Origin: Bianquea renquensis
Lineage (GTDB): Bacteria > Bacillota > Clostridia > Lachnospirales > Bianqueaceae
NCBI RefSeq assembly: GCF_014384895.1
Contig: NZ_JACRSQ010000029.1
Location: 1-39,083 of the forward strand
DNA length: 39,083 nt
Direction: 5' to 3'
Below, in pieces: positions 17,513 through 25,774 of the stretch. A model generated the notes under the pieces. It had not been told where the DNA came from, did no database searches, and worked only from the letters and a program-made list of their open reading frames with translations. The position numbers and the translations under genes were made by a program. Every line of letters starts with the position of its first letter. Within the stretch, counting starts at the first letter, position 1.

Positions 17513-19343
17513 AAAAAAGACGCAAGATAACAAACAGAAAGTTTCGATTTTTAAGATTATCGTTTATGGAACGAAAATTTTTATAAAAACCATGCCAGTT
17601 GTCTTCGCCCTACATCTAGTGACTTCTATTATATCCGGTTTATCCTTAGGGTTCATAACATTGATAACACAGCATTTGTTTGATTCGGTTGCCGATGCGA
17701 TTTCAGGAAAAGAATCAGTGACAAAGGTATATTTAATCGTCGCCACCTTGGGTATAGTTTATATGGTAAACGAGGCGATAAAAGGCCTGAAACCTATTAT
17801 ACACCATTACACGTTCAATTATAAGTCACAAATCGAAATGAACAAGATAATACATAGTAAACTGAATCGCATTGATCCTTTGTTTTTGGAAAACGCAGAT
17901 GTACATGATGAAATAGAAAAAGCAAAAGGTGCCATAGGAGCAATTCAGTTTATCATCATCTTTGGTTCAGATATTTTAACGCTTAATCTGCCATATTTTA
18001 TGTTTATGGGGATTTATTTAAACCATCTGAAACCACAATTTCTCTTGGTGTTGGCGCTTGTATTTATCCCGGTATTATTGGGACAGTTCGTCAGGCCCCG
18101 AATAACATCAAAATATGAGGATACGGCGGCTCCGATACGGCGAGAAAACAGTTTTTATTTCAACGCAATTGTGGATAGGGAGTATTATAAAGAAACACGA
18201 ACATTGGGCGCCTTCAGTTTCTTTTTCAACCGTTTTTTAGATTCGCTAAAAAGGCTTGGAACAGAAGAATTAAAAATGAATAAACGCAAGAATTTTCTTG
18301 AGTTGATATTGAGCCTAGTCAGCACAACGGGATATGTAGGTATATTATGTATGCTTATAACCGCATTATTTCAGGGAGAAATAACCGTAGGTGCGTTTGC
18401 AGCTGTTTTCTTTTCCATTGACAGATTATTTCAAGAGACACAAGGATTGGTCAATTTTTATATCGGCAATCTCACTTCCGATTTTGGGTATGCCCAAAAT
18501 TACATCCGTTTTTTAGAAATGCCGGAGCGCGGGGGCATAGACGCGACACCGATCATTGGTAAAGGTATTTCGGCTGAAAATGTTGGATTTATATATCCCA
18601 ACGCTGCCAATAAAAGTGTTGATAATGTTTCGTTAAAAATAGAACAAGGCGAGACCGTTGCGATAGTAGGCGCAAATGGGGCAGGAAAAACCACACTTGT
18701 TCGGTTATTAATTGGTCTATATAAGCCCACAGAAGGAAAAGTTATATTAAGCGGTATGGATACTGCAAATGTGAAAGCAGAATCGTTGTTTGACGGTGTA
18801 TCAGGTGTTTTTCAACGCTTTCAGCGTTATCAGATGACTCTTCGAGAAAATATTCAAATTAGTGATTTGGACAGAGGCTCGGAAATAAACACGGTGTGCC
18901 AACAAGCGGGTGTGAACATCGACAGCGCGAGTTTCCCACAAGGAATAGACACAATGTTATCCAGAGAGTTTAACGGTGTGGATTTATCAGGAGGTGAATG
19001 GCAACGAGTAGCCATCGCTCGAGGATTATATCGCATCAATAATGTCATTGTTCTGGATGAGCCAACCGCAGCGATTGATCCGCTTGAAGAAAGCCATATA
19101 TATCATAAATTTGTGGAAATATCAAAAGGAAAAACCGCTATCATCGTGACGCACAGGATGGGTTCGACCAAAATTGCAGACCGCGTGGTTGTTATGGATA
19201 AAGGGAAAATAGTGGAAATAGGCTCACATGATGAATTAATACGAAAGCAAGGGTTATACGCGGAAATGTATGACACACAATCAGAATGGTACGAAAATGA
19301 AAGCGATATACCACAGGGAGGAATACGGGGAGATGCAATATAA
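17496..19343 (+). CDS. ABC exporter half-transporter, second of the AT-rich pair
   Basis: 615 residues, starting 17 bp inside the previous gene, preceded by AGGAGGTGA. The N-terminus is very basic (MPRKSKKKTQDNKQK), followed by an exporter-type membrane domain and a complete ATPase: Walker A GANGAGKTT (about 391), LSGGEWQR (about 497), VLDEPTAAIDP (about 518) and VTHR (about 550). Both ATPase sites of the presumed heterodimer look competent, unlike many heterodimeric exporters in which one Walker B Glu is lost. Substrate unknown. A short frame starting at 19333 overlaps its end. Confidence 0.85.
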   Translation: MPRKSKKKTQDNKQKVSIFKIIVYGTKIFIKTMPVVFALHLVTSIISGLSLGFITLITQHLFDSVADAISGKESVTKVYLIVATLGIVYMVNEAIKGLKPIIHHYTFNYKSQIEMNKIIHSKLNRIDPLFLENADVHDEIEKAKGAIGAIQFIIIFGSDILTLNLPYFMFMGIYLNHLKPQFLLVLALVFIPVLLGQFVRPRITSKYEDTAAPIRRENSFYFNAIVDREYYKETRTLGAFSFFFNRFLDSLKRLGTEELKMNKRKNFLELILSLVSTTGYVGILCMLITALFQGEITVGAFAAVFFSIDRLFQETQGLVNFYIGNLTSDFGYAQNYIRFLEMPERGGIDATPIIGKGISAENVGFIYPNAANKSVDNVSLKIEQGETVAIVGANGAGKTTLVRLLIGLYKPTEGKVILSGMDTANVKAESLFDGVSGVFQRFQRYQMTLRENIQISDLDRGSEINTVCQQAGVNIDSASFPQGIDTMLSREFNGVDLSGGEWQRVAIARGLYRINNVIVLDEPTAAIDPLEESHIYHKFVEISKGKTAIIVTHRMGSTKIADRVVVMDKGKIVEIGSHDELIRKQGLYAEMYDTQSEWYENESDIPQGGIRGDAI

Positions 19344-19524
19344 GGTATCCCCATCAAGAAAACAGGCAATGCTTCTGTTACGGCGGAAGATACGATGTCT
19401 TGTCTGTTTTGTTTCTTCCACATTGCGCTATAGGTGTATGGACCGCCAAAAAGTAAATAGGGTTGGAGAAGGATATTGCCATTTCTGGGGGTGGACGCCG
19501 CCGGAAAAGAAACTTAGCAGTTGA
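19333..19524 (+). CDS. Possible small Cys- and Arg-rich ORF coupled to the ABC pair
   Basis: 63 codons from ATG 19333, which lies 10 nt after GGAGG (19318-19322) and overlaps the end of the ABC gene by 11 bp. The product is basic with four cysteines (RCLVC, then YRC, then YC) and ends GWTPPEKKLSS. No homologue is recognised. Overlap and a ribosome site argue for translation; odd composition argues for chance. If it is not a gene, 19344-19538 is simply a 195-bp gap with nothing else I can see. Confidence 0.25.
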   Translation: MQYKVSPSRKQAMLLLRRKIRCLVCFVSSTLRYRCMDRQKVNRVGEGYCHFWGWTPPEKKLSS

Positions 19525-19538
19525 TGAGGAGGACCTTT

Positions 19539-20666
19539 ATGACAGACTTTCAAAATGTCAAGAAAAATTTTGGATTTGGCTGCATGCGTCTGCCGATGAA
19601 GGACGGCGAGGTAGACTATGAGGAGTTTTCCAGAATGATCGATACCTTCCTTGACGCAGGCTTCAACTATTTTGATACGGCGAGGGGGTATCTGGACGGC
19701 AAAAGTGAGATTGCCCTGCGGGAGTGTTTGACTAGCCGCTATCCCCGTGACCAGTATATTCTTACGGATAAGCTGACCTCCGGCTTTTTTAAGACGGAGA
19801 CGGATATCCGCCCTTTCTTCGAGAGCCAACTTGCTGCCTGCGGCGTGGAGTATTTTGACTTTTATCTGATGCACGCACAAAATGCCGATTTCTTTAGAAA
19901 TTTCAAACAGTGCCGGGCGTATGAAACCGCCTTTGATTTGAAAGCGGAAGGAAAAATCCGTCATGTGGGCATTTCCTTCCACGACAGGGCGGAGGTGCTG
20001 GAACAGATTTTGACGGAATATCCTCAGATTGAAGTTGTACAGATTCAGTTTAATTATGTGGACTATGAGGACCCAGGAATTCAAGGCCGCAAGTGCTATG
20101 AAGTATGTGTCCGCCATGACAAGCCAGTGATTGTGATGGAGCCGGTCAAAGGCGGCAATTTGGTAAATCTGCCGCCCCAGGCCCAAGCGATATTCGATGG
20201 ACTGGGGCTGAATATGAGCAATGCCGGGTATGCGATCCGGTTTGCCGCCAGTTTTGAGCAGATCGCGATGGTGTTGTCCGGTATGAGCAGCATGGAGCAG
20301 CTTACAGACAATATCGGCTTTATGAAAGAGTTTCATCCGTTAACCGAGGAAGAGCGGGTGGCTATCCAAAAGGTATGTGATATATTCCGGGCGCAGAATC
20401 TGATTCCCTGTACTGCCTGCCGCTACTGTGTTGCCGGATGCCCGAAAAAGATTGCCATCCCGGATCTGTTTGCGGATATGAACGCAAAACAGCAGCATCA
20501 GGATTGGAACAGCGGCTGGTATTACATGGTACATACGCAGAACGCGGGAAAAGCGTCCGACTGCATCAAATGTGGCAAATGCGAGAAGGCTTGTCCCCAG
20601 CATTTGAGAATCCGGAAACTGCTAGAAGATGTAACCGCAGCGTTTGAGACGAAAGGGCAGAGGTAG
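19539..20666 (+). CDS. Aldo/keto reductase with C-terminal 4Fe-4S ferredoxin domain
   Basis: 375 residues. ATG 19539 follows GAGGAGG (19526-19532); an in-frame TTG at 19521 lies upstream of that site and is rejected. The N-terminal barrel carries the AKR tetrad: Asp and Tyr in FDTARGY, Lys in LTDKLT and His in LMHAQ. The C-terminal 100 residues hold two iron-sulfur motifs, CTACRYCVAGCP and CIKCGKCEKACP, both CxxCxxCxxxCP. This fusion type is frequent in anaerobes and presumably links ferredoxin-level electrons to carbonyl reduction; the substrate is unknown. It is not obviously connected to its neighbours. Confidence 0.9.
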   Translation: MTDFQNVKKNFGFGCMRLPMKDGEVDYEEFSRMIDTFLDAGFNYFDTARGYLDGKSEIALRECLTSRYPRDQYILTDKLTSGFFKTETDIRPFFESQLAACGVEYFDFYLMHAQNADFFRNFKQCRAYETAFDLKAEGKIRHVGISFHDRAEVLEQILTEYPQIEVVQIQFNYVDYEDPGIQGRKCYEVCVRHDKPVIVMEPVKGGNLVNLPPQAQAIFDGLGLNMSNAGYAIRFAASFEQIAMVLSGMSSMEQLTDNIGFMKEFHPLTEEERVAIQKVCDIFRAQNLIPCTACRYCVAGCPKKIAIPDLFADMNAKQQHQDWNSGWYYMVHTQNAGKASDCIKCGKCEKACPQHLRIRKLLEDVTAAFETKGQR

Positions 20667-20704
20667 CGTGGAGGCGAAAAGATGTGGAGTGCGCTCGGTT
20701 ATGA

Positions 20705-21154
20705 CAGTATTATCCGATCACCTATGCGCGCACGCTGACCATGCTGCCGGCATTTGCAGAGTCCCACATTAAAGTGTTAAATGAACAGAATCAGCTGTTG
20801 CAGGAACTGGCCGAAAAGAGTGACTGCGTGATTGTGGGACGCTGTGCGGATATTATTTTGAGAGAATATCAACCCTTCAATATTTTTGTATATGCCAACT
20901 TGGATAGCAAAATGCAGAGATGTCGGCTCCGAGAGGAAAAAGGAACACATTACACAGACAAAGAATTGAAACGCCGGATGGCGCAGATCGACAGCGAGCG
21001 CTCCCGGTACCGGGAATTGATAGACGGAAGCAGATGGGGCGATAAATCCGCATATCACCTGTGCATCAATACTACGGGTTTGGAAATAAAATCGCTGATT
21101 CCCGCTGCCCGTGCATTTGCCGCCTGCTACTTTGACAGAGCAGAAAAGGAATGA
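20705..21154 (+). pseudogene. Cytidylate kinase-like protein, N-terminally truncated remnant
   Basis: Codons 20705-21154 encode YYPITYARTLTMLPAFAESH, then CVIVGRCADIIL, FNIFVYANLDSKMQRCRLREE, and RRMAQIDSERSRYRELIDGSRWGDKSAYHL. This is the C-terminal two thirds of the cytidylate kinase-like family found in Clostridia. The N-terminal P-loop segment (normally ISRxFGSGGR) is missing: an in-frame TGA at 20702 precedes it, and only short unrelated sequence separates it from the reductase. Without the P-loop it cannot bind ATP in the normal way. A shortened protein from ATG 20741 could still be made, but I consider it a remnant. Confidence 0.75.
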
Positions 21155-21175
21155 CAACAGAAAAAACTCAGTAAA

Positions 21176-21206
21176 ACAGCCTGGGGCCGAATCCCTCCCA
21201 GGCTGT
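21176..21206 (-). terminator. Terminator between convergent genes, oriented for the leftward ABC pair
   Basis: ACAGCCTGGG (21176-21185) and CCCAGGCTGT (21197-21206) form a perfect 10-bp stem with an 11-nt loop. On the minus strand the stem is followed by TTTTACTGAGTTTTTT. On the plus strand the following T content is poor. Confidence 0.8.
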
Positions 21207-21224
21207 TCTGTGTGTGGGAATTGC

Positions 21225-22967
21225 CTACGCGAGCCGCCATTGAGCGCTTTGCCGCTGCAGCTCCACCATGCGGCAATAGAGGCCGCTCCGGGCCATCAGT
21301 TCTGCAGGGGAACCTTCTTCCACCACCCGGCCGCCGTCCAGGACGACGATCTTGTCGGCCGCTTCCACAGTGCGCATCCTGTGGGCGATCACCAGCACGG
21401 TTTTGCCTGCCAGAAGGCGGGAGAGCGCCCCTTGCACCTTTGTCTCGTTTTCCACATCCAGGCTTGCAGTAGCCTCATCCAACAGCACAATCGGCGCGTC
21501 CTTTAACAGGGCCCGGGCAATGGAGATCCGCTGCCGTTCCCCACCGGAGAGCTTGGCTCCGTTCTCCCCGATGGGGGTGTCGTAGCCCTGGGGCAGTTTT
21601 CTGACGAATTCGTCACAGTTTGCGGCTTTGGCTGCAGCGAGCACTTCCTCGTCCGCGGCGCCATGCTTGCCAAGGCGGATGTTTTCCATCACCGTGTCGT
21701 CAAACAACACCACGTCCTGGAAGACCATGGAGTAATCCCGCAGCAGCACCTCCGGATCTACAGTGGAGATATCCACGCCGCCTACCTTTACGGCGCCTTT
21801 GGTGACATCCCACAGCCGTGCAGCCAGCCGGGCACAGGTGCTCTTGCCGGAACCGGAGGGGCCTACCAGCGCGGTCACTTCCCCCTCTTTTGCGGTAAAG
21901 CTCACATCGCGCAGAACTTCCTTCTCATCATAGGCGAAGCCTACATGGTCAAATACGATGTCGTGGCCTTTGGGTTCAAAGCTTTCTGCGCCTTCTGCGG
22001 TAGGGGTGTCGTAAATCTCCATCATGCGGTCAGCGGACACCTGGGATACAAACATCTCTGCGATGAGCGCCAAGCTCTGGTCGAAGGGCGCATAGACCCG
22101 GGTAATGACCAGCAGGAATAAGAACAGCAGCATGAAGTCGATGCGGCCGGAGAGAATCAGATTGGCTCCCACAAGGATTGTGGTCGCTACGCCTAAGCGC
22201 ATGATCACGCTGGCGGCGTTGACGAAAAGGCCCGTGCCGAGCTCTCCTCGAATCATAATCCGTTCGTGCTCATCGATTTTTTGGTTCAGCCCCTCCAGAT
22301 ACCGGTCCTCCTGGTTGGTAGCGCGGATTTCACGGACATTCTCCAGCGCTTCCTGAATACCATCGGAGACGCGGACAGCCGCTCTTTTTGTCCGTTCAGC
22401 GCTGCGGCTTGTGATCTTTCGGCTGCCGAACAGCAGGCCAAAGGCCACCGGCACACCCCACAGGCAGGCGATGGCCAGCCGCCAATCGTATACAAGCAGG
22501 CAGACAGCGATAACCGCCGTGGAAATGTAAGAACCGTACAGATACCCCAGCACATGGGACCAAACATGTTCCATGCGATTGACGTCCCCCATGAGGGTTT
22601 CGGTCAGGTCGGCCAGATCCCGCTTGCCAAAGTAGCCTAAGGGCAGCTTGCGCAGCCGTTCCGCCAGACTGAGACGTGTGGTTTTGACTTCGTTATATAC
22701 CAGTCCGTAGGTAGCCTTGTACTGCTGTAGATGCGTCGCGAGCGATAGAATGACAAAAAGGATCACCAGTCCGATGGCCTGCACCACACTGGGCAGCGGG
22801 CTTCCATCTGTCAGAGTCTCCATAAAGCCGGACATCATCAGATACAGGATGCTGACGCCGCCCATGACGACCAGATTGACGATGACCGTCCACAGGGTGC
22901 CCTTTTTGGTATTGCGCACCCCCTGGTCGGTCAGCGCGTATTTCCGTTGAAACTTTTGGCTGAACAT
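21225..22967 (-). CDS. ABC exporter-type half-transporter (YbtQ/IrtB-like), second gene of leftward pair
   Basis: 580 residues. The membrane domain includes LGYFGKRDLADLTETLMGDV, typical of the YbtP/YbtQ and IrtA/IrtB group, followed by an ATPase: Walker A GPSGSGKST (about 367), LSGGERQR (about 471), LLDEATASLD (about 495) and IAHR. The start codon follows the stop of the upstream gene directly (TAAATG at 22970-22965), so the two are co-translated and surely form a heterodimer. Related pairs import siderophores despite an exporter fold, or export small molecules; which applies here is inference. The divergent neighbour is an ECF importer operon, and a second pair of the same type lies at 28919-32504. 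Confidence 0.88.
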   Translation of the reverse strand: MFSQKFQRKYALTDQGVRNTKKGTLWTVIVNLVVMGGVSILYLMMSGFMETLTDGSPLPSVVQAIGLVILFVILSLATHLQQYKATYGLVYNEVKTTRLSLAERLRKLPLGYFGKRDLADLTETLMGDVNRMEHVWSHVLGYLYGSYISTAVIAVCLLVYDWRLAIACLWGVPVAFGLLFGSRKITSRSAERTKRAAVRVSDGIQEALENVREIRATNQEDRYLEGLNQKIDEHERIMIRGELGTGLFVNAASVIMRLGVATTILVGANLILSGRIDFMLLFLFLLVITRVYAPFDQSLALIAEMFVSQVSADRMMEIYDTPTAEGAESFEPKGHDIVFDHVGFAYDEKEVLRDVSFTAKEGEVTALVGPSGSGKSTCARLAARLWDVTKGAVKVGGVDISTVDPEVLLRDYSMVFQDVVLFDDTVMENIRLGKHGAADEEVLAAAKAANCDEFVRKLPQGYDTPIGENGAKLSGGERQRISIARALLKDAPIVLLDEATASLDVENETKVQGALSRLLAGKTVLVIAHRMRTVEAADKIVVLDGGRVVEEGSPAELMARSGLYCRMVELQRQSAQWRLA

Positions 22968-24770
22968 TTACTCCGCCTCCTTTTCACTGCTGATCTTCCA
23001 TTGAACCGCCTGGTTATAATCGGTCCACATCCGGGCATACAGCCCGCCTGCGGCGGTGAGCTCTCCGTGGGTACCCTGCTCGACTATATGACCTTCATCC
23101 AGAACGATAATCGTATCAGCTCCCACGACGGTGGACAGGCGGTGGGCAATCATGATGACGGTGCGGCCCTTGGTCAGCGTGGCGAAGGCTTTCTGGATCA
23201 GCACCTCGTTCTCAGGATCCGCAAAGGCAGTGGCCTCGTCCAGCACCACGATGGGAGCGTCCTTCAAAATGGCTCGGGCCAGGGCGATGCGCTGCTGTTC
23301 ACCGCCGGAGAGATAGGTTCCCTCGGAGCCGATCTGGGTATCAAGGCCGTCCGGCAGCTTTTCGAGAATGTCTTTGCACTGGGCAGCCATCAACGCCGCC
23401 TGTACCTGCTCTCGTGTAGCTTCCGGGCGGGCGGCCCGGACGTTTTCCAGGATGGATGCCTTGAACAGGCGGTTATTCTGGAATACGAAGGCCACTTGAT
23501 CCATGAGCACATGGGGATCGATCTGGGTCACATCCACGCCGCCGACCTCCACCACACCTGAGGTCGCATCCCAAAAGCGTGGGATCAGGCTGGCCGCCGT
23601 GGTCTTGCCGCCGCCGGACGGACCCACCAGCGCCACGGTCTGCCCCGGCTCCGCCGTGAAGGAGACGTGGGAGAGGGCAGGGGTTTCCGAACCGTCATAG
23701 GTGAAGCTCACGTCCTTAAATTCCACCCGGTTTCCTTTGGGCACCTGCGGGTGCCCCGGGATTTCCAGCGCAGGGGCGTCCATCACCTGGCTGATGCGGC
23801 CTAGGGCGGTGCCGGCCAGCATCATACCGGAAGCGGCGAACATGATTCTGGCCAGCGCCGTGGAGATGATGGCTGAAAACACTGCATAGAAGGCGAAGTT
23901 GGTGACAAAGCCGGCAAAATCGCCGCCTGCCAGGGCTCCCGGCGCCAAAAACAGCGCCACCGGCACCAGGAAGACAAAGGCCCCTTCGGTAAAGGTCAGG
24001 TTGACAGACTGGGGTACCCGGCACACATCCGCCTGATAATGCTCGGCCTTGTTGCTGTAATCCTCGATGGCCTGCTGAAACGCCTTGAAGGAGTAGACCG
24101 TCTGCTGGAAGATTTTGACCACGGGGATCCCCCGGACATATTCGGTCCCCGCCTTGGTCATACGGTCCTGGGCCGCTTGGTATTCCGCCATCAGCTTGGC
24201 ATTTTTGCCGCCCATCATGGAAAACATCGCAATGACCGAGATGACCGCCGCCAGCAGGCAGGCGGCGCCCATCCGCCAGTCAAAGACGAACATCAGTACC
24301 AGCATGGCCACAAATAGGACGACAGTGCCGACGATATCCGCTAAGTTGTGGGCCAGCAGCGTCTCGGTATCAGCCGCCGCCGCGTCCAGCCGGCCGCGGA
24401 TCAGGCCGGAAGCGTTGGAATCAAAGAAGCCCAGCGGGGCTTTCATCACATGGGCGACGCCCTGCTTGCGGATGTTGGACGCCGTGCGGAAGGCCGCCAG
24501 ATGGGTGCACATCAAGCCCACGAAATACAGCACGATACCGCCCACCGCAAAGGCGAAAGCCAGCCAGCCGTATCGGGTGACATTTTGCGCCTGGGTCCAG
24601 TCCGGCGCTACGGCGATCAAATCCCGGGCCGCCAGCCAGATGCAGATGTAGGGCGCCATACTCAGCAGCATGGACACTGCGGACAAAGCCAGCCCCAGAA
24701 AGGTCAGGCCTTTGTGGCTGCCCGCATAGCCCAGCAAGGTCGCCAAGTCGTTCTTTTTTTCTTCTTTCAT
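22968..24770 (-). CDS. ABC exporter-type half-transporter (YbtP/IrtA-like), first gene of leftward pair
   Basis: 600 residues. The membrane domain has the LGFFDSNASGLIRGRLD and FDWRMGAACLLAAV segments of this subfamily. The ATPase has Walker A GPSGGGKTT (about 381), YLSGGEQQR (about 484), DEATAFADPENE (about 508) and IAHRLST. The start at 24770 is preceded on the minus strand by AAGGAGGTTC. The GC-rich codon use differs from the AT-rich exporter pair at 15632-19343. Transcription probably starts about 24780-24790, where the dyad at 24798-24815 would overlie the promoter, so repression by a dyad-binding regulator is likely. Confidence 0.88.
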   Translation of the reverse strand: MKEEKKNDLATLLGYAGSHKGLTFLGLALSAVSMLLSMAPYICIWLAARDLIAVAPDWTQAQNVTRYGWLAFAFAVGGIVLYFVGLMCTHLAAFRTASNIRKQGVAHVMKAPLGFFDSNASGLIRGRLDAAAADTETLLAHNLADIVGTVVLFVAMLVLMFVFDWRMGAACLLAAVISVIAMFSMMGGKNAKLMAEYQAAQDRMTKAGTEYVRGIPVVKIFQQTVYSFKAFQQAIEDYSNKAEHYQADVCRVPQSVNLTFTEGAFVFLVPVALFLAPGALAGGDFAGFVTNFAFYAVFSAIISTALARIMFAASGMMLAGTALGRISQVMDAPALEIPGHPQVPKGNRVEFKDVSFTYDGSETPALSHVSFTAEPGQTVALVGPSGGGKTTAASLIPRFWDATSGVVEVGGVDVTQIDPHVLMDQVAFVFQNNRLFKASILENVRAARPEATREQVQAALMAAQCKDILEKLPDGLDTQIGSEGTYLSGGEQQRIALARAILKDAPIVVLDEATAFADPENEVLIQKAFATLTKGRTVIMIAHRLSTVVGADTIIVLDEGHIVEQGTHGELTAAGGLYARMWTDYNQAVQWKISSEKEAE

Positions 24771-24797
24771 TGAATAATGAACCTCCTTATCTATATT

Positions 24798-24815
24798 AGT
24801 TAGCGAAAACTAACT
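24798..24815. promoter_or_regulatory. Operator-like dyad AGTTAG-N6-CTAACT at the leftward ABC promoter
   Basis: AGTTAG (24798-24803), CGAAAA, CTAACT (24810-24815). On the minus strand it sits just downstream of TTGATA (24824-24819), between that -35-like element and AT-rich -10 candidates, a repressor position. The same pattern recurs at 25132-25147. The half-sites resemble those of DtxR/IdeR-type metal regulators; that identity is inference. Confidence 0.6.
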
Positions 24816-24927
24816 TCGTATCAAAAAAATAAGGTGTGGATCCCTGCAGCCGCCTGGAGCACGGGTTTTCCACCATGTTGTGGACAGAGTGTTGGTAGCG
24901 GGTGCATTTTCTTGCATATCAGTCTCC

Positions 24928-24958
24928 ATATAACAGTGATATATAACAATGTTATAAT
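24928..24958. promoter_or_regulatory. TATAACA repeats and dyad overlapping a TATAAT box in the divergent region
   Basis: TATAACANTG occurs at 24929-24938 and 24942-24951, 13 bp apart; the second completes the near-perfect dyad ATAACA-A-TGTTAT (24943-24955). A third copy lies at 25121-25130. TATAAT at 24953-24958 can be a -10 for the ECF operon and would be covered by a protein bound here. Dyads of this kind are typical of TetR-like repressors. The remaining stretch of 24771-25168 shows no gene. Confidence 0.5.
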
Positions 24959-25120
24959 ACATCAAACAGATGGCCCTGTCAAGAGCAATAATCTGTATCT
25001 GGATTCCGTTTTCAATTCCATCAGGCAAAAATTTAGAGCCATGTGTCTGATACAAGATATTTTGTCTGATTGGAGCAGAAAAGACTTATCAGAGTGGAAA
25101 AGAAGATTCATATCTGCTAG

Positions 25121-25147
25121 TATAACACTGTGTTAGCTAGAACTAAC
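25121..25147. promoter_or_regulatory. Composite operator just before the ECF operon
   Basis: TATAACACTG (25121-25130) is the third copy of the TATAACANTG element and forms TAACAC-T-GTGTTA (25123-25135). It overlaps the second GTTAG-N6-CTAAC dyad (25132-25136 and 25143-25147). The two copies of that dyad share GTTAGC-NNN-AACTAACT. It lies 21 bp before the S-component start. Confidence 0.55.
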
Positions 25148-25168
25148 TAAGTAGAGGAGGAAACACTT

Positions 25169-25774
25169 ATGTCTGATGTAAGCATGGACAAAAAACTGAA
25201 AGGAAAAGACCTCATCACCATCGGTATCTTTTCTGCTATTTATTTTGTGATCAACTTTATCTTTATGCTGATGGGCGGTATTCATCCGGTTCTCTGGATG
25301 CTTATGCCTGGCTTTATCGCTGTTTTTGCAGGGATTCCCTTTATGCTCATGGTGGCAAAGGTGCAAAAACCCGGCGCAGTCTTTCTGATGGGATTGATTA
25401 CCGCATTGATTTACTTCGCCACAGGACAGTTTACCTTAGTGATCTTGGTTGCTATGGCTTCGACCTGTATTTTGTCTGAAATTGTCCGCGGCATCACGAA
25501 ATACAACAGTTTTAAGGGGAACTCTATCGCCTATGTGATTTATTCGCTTGGTATGGTTGGTTCTCCCCTGCCGATCTGGCTCTTCAAAAAGGATTTTTTA
25601 GCGCAAATTGCGGAACAGGGAATGCCTCTCGACTATGTATCAGCAGTAGAGGCCCTCTCATCCAATGCCATGCTGATTGTTCTGATCGTGGCACCGATCA
25701 TCGGTGGAATCATTGGCGCCTTTATTGCAAAGGGACTGTTCCAAAAACATTTTGTCAAGGCAGGAATTGTATAA
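25169..25774 (+). CDS. ECF transporter S component (MptE/Trep_Strep-type)
   Basis: 201 residues, almost all hydrophobic, with five to six membrane spans and a short charged start (MSDVSMDKKLKGKDLITIGI). The opening KDLITIGIFSAIYFVINFIF and the PGFIAVFAGIPFMLMVAKVQKPG segment fit the Trep_Strep family of substrate-binding S components. ATG 25169 follows GAGGAGG. The S component captures the substrate in the membrane and docks on the T-ATPase module encoded by the next two genes; the stop overlaps the T start by 1 bp. The substrate of this family is not settled. The operon is controlled by a region rich in repeated dyads. Confidence 0.85.
   Translation: MSDVSMDKKLKGKDLITIGIFSAIYFVINFIFMLMGGIHPVLWMLMPGFIAVFAGIPFMLMVAKVQKPGAVFLMGLITALIYFATGQFTLVILVAMASTCILSEIVRGITKYNSFKGNSIAYVIYSLGMVGSPLPIWLFKKDFLAQIAEQGMPLDYVSAVEALSSNAMLIVLIVAPIIGGIIGAFIAKGLFQKHFVKAGIV

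Noticed and set aside
19428..20336. 302-codon minus-strand frame opposite the aldo/keto reductase
   Set aside because: Shadow of a well-supported gene; no motif or promoter.
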